From contig JAXRKN010000037.1 in the NCBI GenBank assembly GCA_038502055.1, forward strand, positions 3,596,001 to 3,660,000: DNA of 64,000 nt. Reading direction: 5' to 3'. This DNA is from Tanytarsus gracilentus. Taxonomy: Eukaryota > Arthropoda > Insecta > Diptera > Chironomidae. The stretch's first letter is position 1. Every line of letters begins with the position of its first letter. Below, piece after piece: positions 1-14,800 of this stretch. The notes below the pieces were generated by a model that searched no databases, was not told the origin of the DNA, and saw only the letters and a program-made list of their open reading frames with translations. Position numbers and translations under genes: made by a program.

Positions 1-2706
1 CAAATTTATTCCGTGCAATTTATCGCGAAGGAAATTTTCCATCTTTTCCTCCACCATTCACCGATAAATTTTCCTTTTAAAATGAGATCTATTAAAAGAC
101 ATTTGTTCTTCTCCATTAATTCGAAATTACATTCTGAGTGCAAATTGCAATTAACCGAAAGACAAATGAATTCATTTGAATTGTTTAAGATTTAGAAAAT
201 ACGAAATGCGCACTAACACCTGCATTTTTAATCTTTTCACAAAAAATATATTTTCACATTAGTTTTTTCTCATGAGAAATTATTTTTAAAATTAAATTCT
301 TCATTCACTCATGTTCGCTTATGTGTCGCATTTTTGCATTTTCTTCTCGTCAGTAAATTTTATTTTTTCATTTTTGCTTCACACATTTTCGTATGAAATT
401 AAATAATGCGTGGAGAAATTCTTTTGCTTCTCAAGTTCCAACGTAATTGTGAAGGAAATTAGATTTACTTTTTGTTCATTCAATTTAATTAACATGAAGG
501 AAGAAAGAATACTTTGGAACAACGAACTAACTTGAAAGAATTTCATTCTTGTTTTAATTCTTTTTTAATTAGGAAGAAAAATTAGAAAAGTTCGAGCGTC
601 GTTCTTTGTTGCCAATGATGGCCGTAATCAGCAGAAAACTCCTGCTGTCTGCACAAAATGAATATTCTACAATGTGTACTTTTAAACCATAAAGTCGAGA
701 TTATATTTTAACTGCCTTGAAAATAGACCTCATTATTTTCGCTCCGTTATCATTTTCTAAATATCAAGTCACGCGAATATTCATTCTCAATATATATATA
801 TATAAATTTCTCTCTCGCTATTTTTATTTTATAAATCCTCCGCAAACAACTCAATTCCCTATTTGCATTTTAATTTTGCCCTCGTCGTTTGCCGGTTTGC
901 AGAACAAAACGCTTTTGCATGGGAAAATGTAACATGAAAATTGGCTTTTACATGCAATTGCCATCGAAAATCATCTCTCCGTCTCGCTCTCCTCCATCGC
1001 CTCAGAGCACTACGACTTTAGAGTACACGAGTGTGTGTGCTTATCGGTCTCGGTCAAAAGGCACACACAATGCATTCTGGAATATATTTATATTTGAAGT
1101 GAGTCGCAAATTTAATGCACATTTTATATGTGCGAATTATCTGCATTGGTGTTGTGGCCAATTTTCTCTCTCACTCTGGCCTCAATAATACACTCAATGC
1201 AACACATATATTTTGTGCATTAACTGTAATGACGATAAAGTGCCATTTAACATACCATGAAATTATTTTAATTAAATAATCAGCAATATCATTTGCCATA
1301 AATTTCACCTCAATACCTCTCTCGATAAACTATCCAGCAGACTCTGTTTCTCTCATATCCTCCCATATATAAATTTATGTGAGCACAATATATCGAGAGT
1401 GTGCAATTGTGCGAAAACTTTGAGGCCCGGCTACAATCGAAAATTTCATTATCGTCGTCGTTGAAAGCGTCGAGAGAATTTTTCATTTTTTTTATTAATT
1501 ACGTGGCTGCAGCTTATAAAAGGCTTTTGGTACGAACGACTAAAGCAGAAGAGAGAAAAGTTGAATATTAATTGGAAAACGAATGCGAGCAGCAAAAAAA
1601 AGTTTTATCATAAAAATTGAATTTGACACAAGAGAGTTTAAATTTTATTAAAGTTTTTTTTCGGTCGAGTTGAGCGGGGAAAGTTGAAGAGTTTTTTTGA
1701 TGATAATTTTTACTTTTTAAAATATTTTTTATCTTAAAAAAATCTTTCAATTCAGTGAACCCGCAAGAAAATCAAATTCATCTTGTGAAATAATTTTCCA
1801 ATAAAGTAAGAATCCTTTTTAAATTGCCTTCCACTTTTGTACCTTTAATTTTTTCTTTTACAAGCAGCGACAATAAAATCGTGTGCTATCACATTGAAAA
1901 TCGAATCAAATGAATTTGTCACACACAAAGAACCGCACAATGAAGGAACTTTTTTACGACATTAGCTCCGTTTTTTTTGCACAGAGGCCTGAAAGGAAAG
2001 TTTTAATGAAAAGAAAAAATTCTTTATCGATTTTCCATTATGTCTCGATGAAGCATAATCACATTTTTTCATGTTGTTTTTCGCCAGAGAGAGATACGAA
2101 AATTAGGAAATTTGTGTGTTAGTTTAAGTTCTGTTTTCCATCCTTATATTGCTTTCCTTTTTCTTTCGAAAGCCATAAAAATGAAACTTATATTCATAAT
2201 GAGAAAGCATTTTGAAGGCATTTGCCAAAAAAAAATCTCCTTGAATGTCATTGCAATTCATTTTTATGGATTTACCTGCGATTTAATATAATATGGAGAA
2301 GTCATTTTCCTTCCTTGTTTTCTTCCCTTCTTTAGATGTCTTTATGTGCCTCGCAATTCTCTCTCCAAAATAACTTTTCATCGTCGACGTCGTCTTAATG
2401 GGAAAAACTATTCTCTCTCCGGCTTTTGGATGCTGCCAAATAAAAGGAAAATTCTCTATCTTTATGAACTATTGAGTTTAATTTATTAGACTTCTCCCAC
2501 CACATTAGAGCTTCTTTGCACTTAATCGCCCTCAAGGAACAAGCAAGAATATGTACGTGTGCATTTAAATGGGATGTAAGACCCAGATGTAAGTTAAAAT
2601 GCAAATTTAAATGGAATTATTTCAACACGTCTGCTTCATTTATGAAATTAAACTTTAATTAGGTTTTTCCCCATTTTTTTGGACGAGCCAAAAGCATTTT
2701 ATTCAC
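1..2706. other. Gene-free AT-rich DNA
   Basis: I see no conserved protein, tRNA or rRNA here. Open frames are short, have no family resemblance and show no splice-consistent partners. The sequence is rich in pyrimidine/purine tracts (CTCTCTC type) and in A or T runs. The only distinct element is a strong TATA-like motif at 1515-1523, listed separately. The stretch could be intergenic regulatory DNA or part of a long intron whose exons lie outside the window. Confidence 0.6.
1515..1523 (+). promoter_or_regulatory. Possible TATA box (TATAAAAGG)
   Basis: TATAAAAGG matches the strong insect TATA consensus and lies in locally GC-richer sequence (GCTGCAGC just upstream). A start would be expected about 30 bases downstream, near 1545. 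No clear TCAGT initiator and no coding exon follow within several kb. In AT-rich DNA such motifs arise by chance, so this is only a candidate start for an unseen 5' untranslated exon or a non-coding RNA. Confidence 0.2.
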
Positions 2707-2806
2707 AAAATTCTATAAACATGCAATGCGTCCTCCTGGTAACTCCAGCGTGCTACCTCTTTGTCATCTATCTATCTATCTATCTAAAATTCTATAAACA
2801 TGCAAT
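2707..2806. repeat. 21-bp direct repeat flanking a (TCTA)n microsatellite
   Basis: The 21 bases at 2707-2727 recur exactly at 2786-2806. The second copy begins directly after a short TCTA tetranucleotide array (about 2765-2787). A local duplication by replication slippage or template switching explains it. There is no coding content. Confidence 0.7.
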
Positions 2807-5800
2807 AGTTCCACATGATATCTCTTATAACCATCATCATCATCATCCAAATAAAGTTGAGTAATTGTAAAGTTTATTTTATGGAGCACATTTGGAAAAA
2901 GTGGGACAAAATAGGAAGTTTTGGTAAATTTTCTAATGACGCTGCTGTGATGTTATGCACATAAAAATAATTCCAGTCAATTTTTCTCTTCCTTAATGTG
3001 CTTTTTTCCCGAAATTACATATTATGAAAGGTGCTTTCAATTTATTTTGGCACTGCCAACCATAATTCACTCAATCGAAAATACCTCATTTATCATTTTA
3101 AATTTTTCGTGCTCATAGGAGGGTGATTGTGGAGTCGGAAGTAGGAGCGGATGTGGAAGATGTGCTTAAAGAGTGAATTATTGATCGATATTGCCATTAT
3201 AGAGGTTATAATAATTTTGGTGTTTCTGCTAACAGAAGAATGGGCGGCCCATTAACTCAAAGACAAGTGGCCCCTTTGCTTAATTACTCTGAAACACAAA
3301 ACCTCACTCGACGATAAAATTAAATAATGCTTGTTATCTCTCCTAAGTATTATGCTTGTGTTTGGAGCCTTCATTCTATTTATCTCCTTTATAATCCCAG
3401 AAAAAAATGGTGTGAATTGAGCAAATTTATGACTCGTTCCTATTTTTCCTTCGCATTCACGCCTTGTGTGTCACCGAAAAAAAAAGTGAAGATTTACACT
3501 GAAATACAAAAGAGGCGCCGAGAAAGATTTACAAACAAATTCAAATGTCGTCAATTTAAGCTATTCATTCATTCTTAGTTCTTTTTTCTCTTCCATTCAA
3601 ATTCATATTCTTCTTCTTTTACTTTCGCACTTTCTTTTCTTGTTCTATTCGAGAAGAGAAAATATAAAATTCAAATGCGAGAGGTCAAAATTGCTTTGTG
3701 TATTTTATATTCTTTCGTGTTGGCATTCAATAAGTGAAAAAGGAAAGGTCATAAAACAAGCCTAATTTATGAAGGATTTTTCCATTGTGTAATTGCGATT
3801 ATTCATGTAATCAAAAATGAGATTTCTGGTAGAATTTATTTTCATTGCAAGATTTGTCAGAATTAAATTATGAGTAGCAATTTATTTAAATGTTTCAAAA
3901 GGTCAACTAAATATTTATTAAAAATGAATTTAAGTCAAAAGCTATTCTTAGATTTTTAGTTTAATCTATTTTAAATTAGAAATTAGACTAAATTGAGGTT
4001 AAAATAGTTTCAAAAATAAAATGTTGCAATCGTCACATATTTTTCAAACAAAGTGCATTATGAGAGCATCGATGTGTGAACATGAGCTAAAGAATGTGTG
4101 AATTATGTGCCTGTCATTTTTCTTGTTTTCTCTAATTAAGGCTGCAACATTGTCGACGTCGACAGAAGGAATAATAATTAATTAAAATTAATCTCAATCA
4201 AATCTAACCTCGCTATATGAAAAATCCGCACCGCCATGCAATTCTCATTTTCATTTTACAATTACGTTAAATTCCATCTTGAAGCAAAAATCGGTATGCA
4301 AACCAAAGAGCACTCAATGTATAAAGAATGAGCGAAGAGACTATTGAGGCAAATTTTAAAACTTATTGTTCATGCATTAAAACGTGATTTACAAAAAGGC
4401 ACGATCAGTCTCTTCTCTCTTTGAGGTCATGCATTCATCCGACCGTGCTCTTTTATAATGTAAAGCGGATGCACTCGAAAGACACTTTTCTCTTGCTCCT
4501 TTACTTTATTGTCTATCTACTCTAATAATGTAATTTTTCATGCTAATCTCAACAATTTCTCCTTCTCTTTTTGGTCTTTTATCAGTCTGCACAGTCAAGT
4601 AATTTAATTCAACTTGTTTTCATGATTAACTCAAATGAGAATTTTATAAAAAAAATAAATTGGCATTTTAAATTTTAAAATAATTTTCAAACCATATTTT
4701 CAGGTATTTATTTCACGTCATTCATGACTTACATTGAACGTTCAGGGTCAAGGATAATTATGGAAAACTGCAGTAATAATGTCAAATTTTTTTTAATATT
4801 TTAAGCCACACATGCACGGTTATGAGTGACAAGTCGCTCTAGTAAAGGCGAAGCGTACATAAATTCAATTTCGCTATTTTTCACATCGCACTAACTCAGA
4901 AACTAGTAATGACGGGAGGAGGAAAAACGAATCCCATTCATCATACTTTTGGCATGCATTCAAACAGGAATTATTTATTTTAATTTGAGTTTCCATTAAT
5001 ATCATGATCGAGAACTGCTGTCTGGTGCATCGGATGAGAGAAAAATCTGTTCAGAATCTCAAGAGCGAAATAAAATAGAGAAGCAAAAAAAGAAATATTC
5101 TCGAGTATTACTGTCGAGTTGAAAAGTTGTGGGGATTGAGAAAATATGCGAGAAAACTTTTATAAATGTGAAGTGAATTCAATGCGTTATCTCTGTTGCA
5201 TTTAATTCACTCTAATGGCATGGTGGAAAATGTTTGTTATTTGAATAAACTAGAAAGTGTTTAGGCGTCACGCCGTCCGTGGTTCTATTTTGAAAGAAAT
5301 GTGAAAAAAGTGATTAAAAGATGTTGAAAGCTGTATAAATAAAATCTTGTTGAATTCTTGCGTTATAAATTATATTCCTACAAAAGTGGGTTATTATATA
5401 ACTAATTTTCACTGTGATTTTTTCCCCTTTCAACTCTATAAATTCGCTGATCTCAACAGCTTTCTCGAAACTTTTGCATTAAAAAGATTTCACTTCTTTT
5501 ATTTCAATGTTTATTAAGTGCATGCATTTCATTTTTGTGGAGAATTTTAATAATTAAGGATAAAAACATTTTTGCAACTCTGAATTTATCTTCATTTGGT
5601 TGAATAAAGCTTTAAACTCCTTTTGAAAAAGTGCTTTACAAAAATAATATTTATTCACTAAAAAGTCAATAAAATGAAAGCGAGAATCCACTTGAATAAA
5701 AATCTCAGTGCACCTGCAATGGCAACATATTTAATCCTTTTCCTTTTACATAATATTAAAGTACTTTTCCTAAAACTGTAAAGCTCATCACTTTTAAGTA

Positions 5801-8800
5801 AGTTAAGCATCATTTTACATGCTTTAAACATGCAGCATATGTAGAAACGTACAGAGAACAAAACAATTTAAGCAGCGCAAAAAAATATGCTAGCCACACA
5901 TAGTAAGTGCCAGGGAATGTACGAAAAAATATTTATGCATGCACATAATGATTAATTTTGTGAACGTGTGAACCCTTCGAAAAAAAGATAGAGACGAAAG
6001 AGTGTCGAAACAAATTTTTCATCCATTCATTCCACTTGATTTGTTTGTCTGCGATATTTTGTGAGAAAGGACAAAAAAATGCTACTGAAAATTAAGAGTT
6101 ATACAGCAACCAGAAATGACTTCATTAATATGCACATCTTGTAAAACACGACAAAATATGGTGTCTGCTAATCTGTTCTCTTGAGCGGAGCAATTTTTGG
6201 TATTGAGGGAGAGATATGCACGCTCGAAAAAGTTACGACATACAAAAAAAATAATTTCCCTCTTAATCTCTCTCGCTCGATGTGTGTACATATTGTGAAT
6301 ATATTGGATTCATTAGTCGTATGCTGACCCCAATGGTACGGCTCGAGAAAATGACAAGCAACATTGAAGAGTCAATTGATGCTGAAATCAGTAAGCCTGA
6401 CAGGAAACTAAATTATTTTATGTTCATGTCTATCGCACCTATTGGCACATTCAATTCAACCCACTGTCACACATACATTCGATTTTTAATTCGATTAGTT
6501 TTCGAAACGTACTCGACTGAGCATAAAATATTTGCACAGAAGGAGCTTTCACGTCTCTTTATTAAAATGCTTTTCTGCTTATTTCAGGTGCGAGACAAAA
6601 TACTTTATCTAATTGATATTACACACATTTAACCCCAACTCTCTTTCTCCCATCTCGTTCGCTCATGGCTGTTGATGTTCTAATTACAACAACGAGCTGA
6701 GCATTTGAAATTAATGGAAATGAGTCTCACACAATCGTTGCCGTTGTCATCGTTGTCGCATATAATAACAGAGAGCATGCGAGCAAATGGCACATATAGC
6801 AGAAGATATGGCGTGAATCAGTTAACAATGTTGTCTTTTGCATTTAAGCATTTTTGCTCCAATATGCGAGCCCATGCAAGTGGTCGGGGTTGGCAATAAT
6901 TAAAATGCAGAAATCATGAATGCAAAAATACCAACACAAGTTTGTGCTTTGGTTAACTTTTATGTAGCGTCTTTGTTCTGCTGACTGCCCTATAGAAAAT
7001 TGTAAAGTAAAAATTTATGAAGGTGGCTTATGTAAAATACCATAGACAACGCAGAGAGCCTCTTTCTTTATGAACGATGGCAACACAAAATGGTTATTGC
7101 ATGTACACGCAAAAAAGTTCTCTTTATCGTGTATAAATGAAAATATACAGTTAGAAATTCATAGTAAGAGAGACACTAAAAACATATTAAAAAAGCTAGT
7201 GTGAAAAAATTGTCCTGCCGAAATGAACAACATGTGCAATAAATTGTAGGCACTTTTTTTGTAACCCGTCTGTTGTTGTATGCATGTACATTGCGTTTAA
7301 ACGCGGTCATAACGAACAACAAAATAAATCCTTGCAACTGCCGATTTAGTTCACAACACAAAATGGAAAAATCTCTAACCTTAACTGGACATGCGAGTGA
7401 CAGAAAATGCATTTTGCCATTTGACTTTGACATTAAAAATTAAAGTCGGCTATTGTCATCATTCCACTCAATACATTGTCATATGTGCACTATCCGTAAC
7501 ACATGCATTTTTCGAGTTCTCTTAGAAAAAATTGCAATTTCACAATAAAAAATGCTTGTTGTTCCCATGTCGCTCACTCTGACTGTCAGTTAAATTTTAT
7601 GTCTACCCGAAAAAAAAATGATATTGCAATGAAATTTTTTTACTCTTCCGTGATGCTCTAAATATCACATATACTAAGCATAAAATAAACTCATTCAGTC
7701 TTCGCTTAAATGCACCACAACAATGCACATTTTTGCTGTGTTTCAAAATCAAGGAGTGAAGACTTTGAAGTTCCTTAAATTATAAACATTAAATAAATTG
7801 TATTAATTAATATTAACATTTTCCACCCCTTGATTTTTAAACTTCACAATATGATGAAGGCATGCAAAAAAATATTCTAACGATGCCCGGAAACCAAAGC
7901 CAAAATTTTTATAAAAATGCCATATGTGGCGGAGCAATAAATATGCCTCGTTGTAGGAGAGCTCACGGCGATGTTTTGTGCTCGAAAAATATGTCTTTTC
8001 TCCAGCTCTTTTACATGAGCGTACTCGTGCATGGTTAAAAGTTTTTGTACGAACAATCATTTTTATGATTAATATTTCATTCTCCAAAAATTGTGTTTGA
8101 GCTTTACTAAAGAGCATTTTTATGATGTAATTGAATGTGTAGAGAGAGAGAAAGGTTCATATATATCGAAGATCTTCTCAATAAGTCTCATCAATATAGA
8201 CAACTATTTGGTGAAAGGTCACAAATTCTATTGCTACATGTATCACTCGGATGTAATTTCCAAATGAATAATTTGCAATTCAAAATTCTTCCCTTCCAAC
8301 ACGTTACACATGTAAACTTTTCCGAATGTATGTATAAATGTTGACAGCTTGCGGCTAAATATGTCATTTCCTATATTTAACTTCCTTAATTTAATTTCTG
8401 ACACTTTCGAGTGTCGTGCAAATTTCCAACACTTTTATTTGTCGCCATAAAACGCTTTTAATTTTATTTTTTATTGGAAAAAGTTTTATTTTTCGGTAGT
8501 TTGTTTCAAACTAAATTCAATTAGTGAATTTAACATACACACAACTTTATCTGCTCGATAAATTTGTTAAAAATTTGAACAATTTTATTTCAGTTTAAAA
8601 AAATTTTAATATCAATTAATTTCTCAAAATGAAATGTTTAATTATGTGCTGAAATTTTTAGAAAAAAAACATTTTTCCAAGAAAACTTCATCTTGACGAG
8701 ATCTAATTTTTCCAACAAATTCAATTTTGTGAAGAAATTTTAATCATACACACTTTTTAATGAGCTTATATTGCAGTGGCATGGTGTCAGAGTGAGTACA

Positions 8801-11800
8801 TGCAACGATGACGGCAAATGCCAGATCTTTCGAAGCAAGTTTTTGCATATTGTGAGAAAAAGTTTTCTCTTCCACCCATCCACAGCACCTCCTTAAATGA
8901 CGAGCAAGAAGAGTAAAAAATTAAAGCAAACGCCTGCAAAACTAAATGTCAGATTATTTTGTGCAGAAATTCTCATTTCTCTGCACTCCCTCACATATGT
9001 GCGACATGGAGAAAGGAAATTAAGAAATTATGTTTATAATTAATTTCTACATAACATTGCTGCAATACGAAACACGATTTGGGTGGGTACGACGATGGCT
9101 CGAGAAATTATGAGGGGGCAAAAATGTCACTGGTTGTTAAAGAAGGTTAAAGTTGAATATCTGCAAAAGCCATCACATAATTTCTTCTTCAACTCACACT
9201 CCATGCAACCCCTCCGAAAAAAAGGAACTTTAGCACTACATAACGTAATTAATTTCGTCTATAATTTTGCTCTTCCGTCGCGCTCTTTTCTCACCCTCCC
9301 ATCAACTTCCGCCATAAAATCATCATCACAAACAGAGACGACGATGTCGAGAGAAAAATCAGGGCGTCATTAATGAAAAACGAATTAAACACCGATGAAA
9401 ATGTTTTAAAGACTTTCAATTTTTTGAAAGAAGGTCTAAAGTGCCTTGCAGCATTATTTGTCGAACACAAGAAAAAAGTTTAAATGTAAGCGACGCGCGT
9501 CTGCCCCAAACAGCAAAAGAAAAAAAGGTGTTTAGCGAATTAATGATTAGAAGTGAGAAAATGGAAAAGAAAAAAACAAGGTGCGTACAATGAATTTTGC
9601 TTTTGGGGAATTCAATTAAGGAAACGGAAAAATAAGAAGGTAAAAATTAATCTCATCCGATGTGGAGAAGACGATGACAAGAAAATCGATAAAGGAAAAT
9701 TGCTTCCCATAAATATGCTCACACACATACACAACATGGTGATGGAACACAATGAGTTTGAGGCGATTTGAGCGTCACAAGACCCTAATTCTTAATCGCT
9801 TTACTTGTATTCGTATCTCGCCAGCAAAAAGGATCATTTTCGCTATTAATGGCTTGGGATGGACTTGATGCAGTAAAAAGGGATCAGAAAAACACTTTTT
9901 ATGGGTTGAAATTCAGTGCACACACAAAAGACTATGGGAAAAAGGTGAGATTAAAATGTTTTATTCTCTTTTCTCGCTGGAAAACATAATCATGGAGATG
10001 TTTTCTGGGTTGATCCACTTGCTGATAAAACATGCTGGAAAGCAATTTAATATCTAAGAGGTTTTTTGAGGAAATTTACTTTTGAGGTGAGATCGAATAA
10101 TTTTGAACTCTCAGAAGTGATAAAATAAAGATTTTCATCAACAAAATTTAAGAATTCAAATTTCTCAGTACCAAACCCAGTTTGAGTAATTTTTAGATGA
10201 AAATTGGCAATAAAATTTCAACAAAAATTTTAATTGCTCACTTCCCAAATATCTTTCAACATTTTTCGATAAAATATGTGCGTAAAATTACCAGCACTCA
10301 CATAATATTTTCCCCATCATGATTACCAACTAATCGGTTTCACTAGCTCATCTCTCTCACACTTAAAGATTCCAACAACAATGTTGACAATAGTCTTAAG
10401 TTGTTCCCAAAATATACACACAATGCCAACAATAAAACATATATGATATTTTATATGAATTATGACAGTAAATACCAAACATTAACTCATATAAATCAAT
10501 TTTTGTTTCATTTCCTCCCCTAATTTTCGCCTTTTTCGGAATCTCATTTATCTTTTGCAGGCGTTAGAAGTGTGCAAAAGATGAAAATGTAATTGAATTT
10601 CAGACAATATTGAATGAAAGAGAGAGCTGATGTTTTTGCCGCAAAAGAATTCCTCTTCAACCACCGCCAACAACCACTTCAATCTCAATGATAATCCGAG
10701 AAAAGCGCTTTTCAGTGTGATGTAAACGTTTAATATCTCCATTTTTCGTATTTATTTATCATCAGACATTCCAAAGCATTGTAACCACGTTCCATGTATG
10801 TTTGTCATTGTAAGCGAGTTGCCGCCTCGTGGGGAATGAGAGAAAAATTATTGAAGGTGAAAGAGGGAATATCAAGTGAAATATTTGTGTGTGTGTCTCA
10901 TTCAGATGGGAAATTTCAGGTGACAAATTTATTGCCTCACTCAACCCTTAATCCCCTCCTCTCGACGTGTCTACGGAGTAGCGCAACAAACACATAAGAG
11001 ACGGCATAAAGCGAGAAAATAAAAGTAATTCTATTGCACTCACATATATTTTTTTGTCTGGTGAAAAGTCACGAGGGAAAGAGCAGTGAGAGGGTGGAAG
11101 AAAACATTTAATACAGTTAAAAGAGAGTAATAGGAGATAATAAATCTTTTCATCTCAAATCGGATTTTCTCTGTGGCGAGAATAATGGAAGCTAATAAAT
11201 GCAAGCGCATATTTTTATTTTCGATGCGAGAGATAAATTTTTGAGATGAAAATTGAATTAATAAATTAGAAAGAAAATTAATCATCTCAAAACTTTTTTT
11301 TCATACAAAATATTGAGAAAGTAAAAAAGTTTAAAATTGAGTCACAACACAAAAGGTACACGTAGAGCGTTGAGTACAAAAGGAAAGCCTTAATAGAAGA
11401 TAATTAGGTTGATATAAATTTAACGAGTTGAAATCATGAGAAAATCCCTAACCTAAAAGTTATTCAGCTCTTTTTTGCTCACAGGAAAAATGGAAAATTT
11501 CCTCGATTACAGTTTTGTGCTGTAGAGTAAGCACATAAACTTTTTATCGTCTCGAATAGCATTGGATGGAGGTTGATGTTGTGGAAACAAACTGATACAC
11601 GGATTTACAGTGAACTTTCTTCTTATTAATTCATCTCAACGATCAACGACGTTACAACCCAGTGAAGCATCAAATTCTTAACGCTTTATAGAAGACTTAA
11701 TTTTTATTATCAAGCCATCTGCTCTTATCCGGGGTTTAAAATCGTGACATTTGCGGAATTTTAAAATTTCACCATTGCGAAAATTTTCAGCCTCATAACT

Positions 11801-14800
11801 TAAATTTCAACTCGAGTGTGCATCATTGCATGAGTCTCCCAACTACTGTTGTTGAGAAGATGAAAATCATGACATGATTCAGTAGTTGCAGTGAGTTCAT
11901 AATAAGAAATCATCATAAAAGAAACTATCTTTGGCGGTCTATCTTTTTTGTTGCTTCAACTATGAATGAGCGACTAAAAGAATCAAGTGATGAGTTTGTC
12001 ATTTAGTTTTACCCTTTATAAAAAATGTTGAAGCGACAACGGCAATCATTATATCGCAAAAAATAGTGATTGCTGACATAAAGAAGATGAGAATGAATGA
12101 TTGAAGTTAATCAAGGAGTGAAAAATCATTTTACAAATTTTCATTCAATTTCTTCAAAGTCACCACACCTTGGAAATTGATACTCCATAAAAATCATTGT
12201 GAAGCAGCGAAAATCCTCTTTTATCATTGATTTCGTTTCGATGGCACTTCTCTCATTCTTTTGTGAATTTCTATTTTTTTTGCAGCACTGACAAGATGTG
12301 AAGAATACTAGAGAGAGAATTTTTTTCTGTCGACTCAGGAATTTTTATTCACTCGCCCAGTGCTTGTTGAAGTATACGATATAGATGAGAAAATTGAAGG
12401 AGATGGAAAAATGTCATACGGAGCAAAATTTTACATTTTTATTGATTCACCAGTCATGTATATGTGTGTGGAAAGAAGACGAATCTATTATAGCGTTGGA
12501 ATTGAGCGAGTGCAGGATGAAATTGAGTGCTGTTTCTTAGAAATGTCGACATATTTTGAGGGAAAAATCTCAGTTAGTACGACAGATTATAAATTATAAC
12601 TTTTGACCTAGCATCATCAATAAAAGTGATTTCCGAACAAAAAAATGGATTATCGAATTCATTTACAAATGGGGAAGATTTTTATTGCCATTCTCATTGT
12701 GCTACAAATCACCATTTTTGTGACATCTTTATGGCGTTTAATGATGAAAATTTTATCTCTCTCTCGGAATCGATTCGGGCACTAAAATATTCACTCCGAT
12801 TGAAATTTATTCACACATACCTCAAACTCTCAATGACAGCAGACGAGCGTGTTCATAGTGTATATCAGTATTTCGCACTGAAAATCGTTTTCGGATGATG
12901 AATAGAGAAAATTGTGCTGCATAGTATTCGATTAGTAAAATGATGATGAAGTGGCACATTGAATTTGAAATATTCATCCACAAATAGCTTGCGAAAAGGG
13001 AAATGGATTTCTATTTGGCCATCATTATGCACACAAATATTTATATATGTGCTTAAGCATTTATCGTTATTCTTCCATTGCCCGATGGCTAAAAATCCTA
13101 TTGCTGACCTAGAAAAGGATCCTTTTTGATGGGATTTAGAATTGAAATTTTTGCTGCTTTCTTTTCTGCCTTGAGGGATTTCATGTAAAAAGATCGAGAT
13201 ATAAAATAAATTATTAAAATGATTTTTATGCTTCTTTAGCAAATAATTGTTTTTGTAATGGATTTTACTAAAAATTTCATCAAAAAAATTCATTGAAAAG
13301 AGTTTCAATAAACTCATCAAAAAACAAGCAAATTAATAAATCTCTCGCTCATAATTTAAGTATGCGCGCGTTCCATTAGCAATGAATATCAATCAAGAGA
13401 ATTATGAGTGCGAAACCTAAGGCATAAATATCGTGATCATCATATCTCACATGAGTTATAAATTTTTTTTCTCTCTCTTTGAATGCACACACAATTCCTC
13501 CGACCAGACTTGGCGTTGCCATTTCTATAAATTAAGCTGAATTTAAAGCGCATCGTAATGCTCATAAAGCATATATTGCAATTGCTCATTTACCTTCGTA
13601 TGAATATGAGCAAATGTGAAAAAATTATTATTAATGCGATTTTTCCGTTCAAAAGAAATAAATTTAAGAGAGAAAAATGTGTGTGTACGGTATAATTTAT
13701 AATGAGGAGGTTCTTCCTCATCATCAGAATGAAAATAGATTTTCTTAATGTATTCGTACGTTTGAGATAAATTTTTATTTAATTCAACAGAAGAAAAAAG
13801 TTTCATACAGTAAAAAGAAATTCTTGAATGAAAAAAAGATGAAGTGAAAGGCGAGAAGTGTACGTGAGTAAAGACGCCGTATATGAGAAGTAGAAGCTCA
13901 AGGAAGATTGTAAGTGAAGATTTTGCAACCTTACCAACATGAATTCATCTCATTTTAATATTTATGTTATCTCTCATGAACGTTCAAGCGATGCGAAGAC
14001 GACGGTGAAGCTCGAGGCAGCGCTCTCACATAGAAGCAGTTGAAATATGAAATGAAAATAAATCTCATCATACAAATTATGCTCAAGAAAAGTGTATTAT
14101 ACAGATGAATTCGCCAAAGTAGCTAAGGACTTTGCTCTCCCTCTCCTAGATTGCTTTAAATTAATTTAAAATGTTGTTGTGGGTTTTAAATGTTCCACCA
14201 TAAAGAGGATGGCTCATTCATTACAATTATAGCGTTATTCTCGTTTTATTTCAATAATAATAATTTGGATGCTACACGAGGGAGAGAAAGAAAAGCCACT
14301 CTTGAGATTTTAATCTTCACCACCTTAACGATGTAGCAAAAAAATGCTTTATGAGATAAAAAAAGGTTCACGAAAAATGTTGCGCTTAAATTTTACCTTT
14401 TTTCTTCGCTTTAACATAGCACAATAATTTATTACGTCCACACACTCATAAAATTGTATTTTCATTTTACTTAATGGCATTTGAAATTTACATTTCATCA
14501 TAACCGATAACCGGTGGTAGTTTTGCGGTTGCATTAAAGTAATTTAAAATTTATTTTCAGCATTAATTTGCGAAATTTCTCCTAATAGGAATTTTAACCT
14601 TTTCAGTAAAGTCAATTTCAACTTTAATTTCCATTAATATTTTTTCCGTTTGGTTGGTTAGACAGACAGAATCGCAAATGATGAGCGGTAGCAAAAAAGT
14701 TTTAACTCATTTTCAATTTAAAATTTTAATGTGGAAAATTCAGAATGAAACAAAAGATGAAAAGTTTTTTTCGCAGTAATCGGATAATTGATTTATTTAA

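Noticed and set aside
6282..6632. 116-codon plus-strand frame that might be an exon.
   Set aside because: No family signal, low-complexity ends, and no credible upstream or downstream exons in matching phase.
12360..12898. Two consecutive plus-strand frames (79 and 90 codons).
   Set aside because: They have no recognisable domain, no start context and no shared splice phase. They look like chance frames.
12865..13320. 151-codon minus-strand open frame in the gene-free region.
   Set aside because: The product is Phe/His/Lys/Asn-rich low complexity, typical of random AT-rich DNA. It matches no family and has no splice partners.
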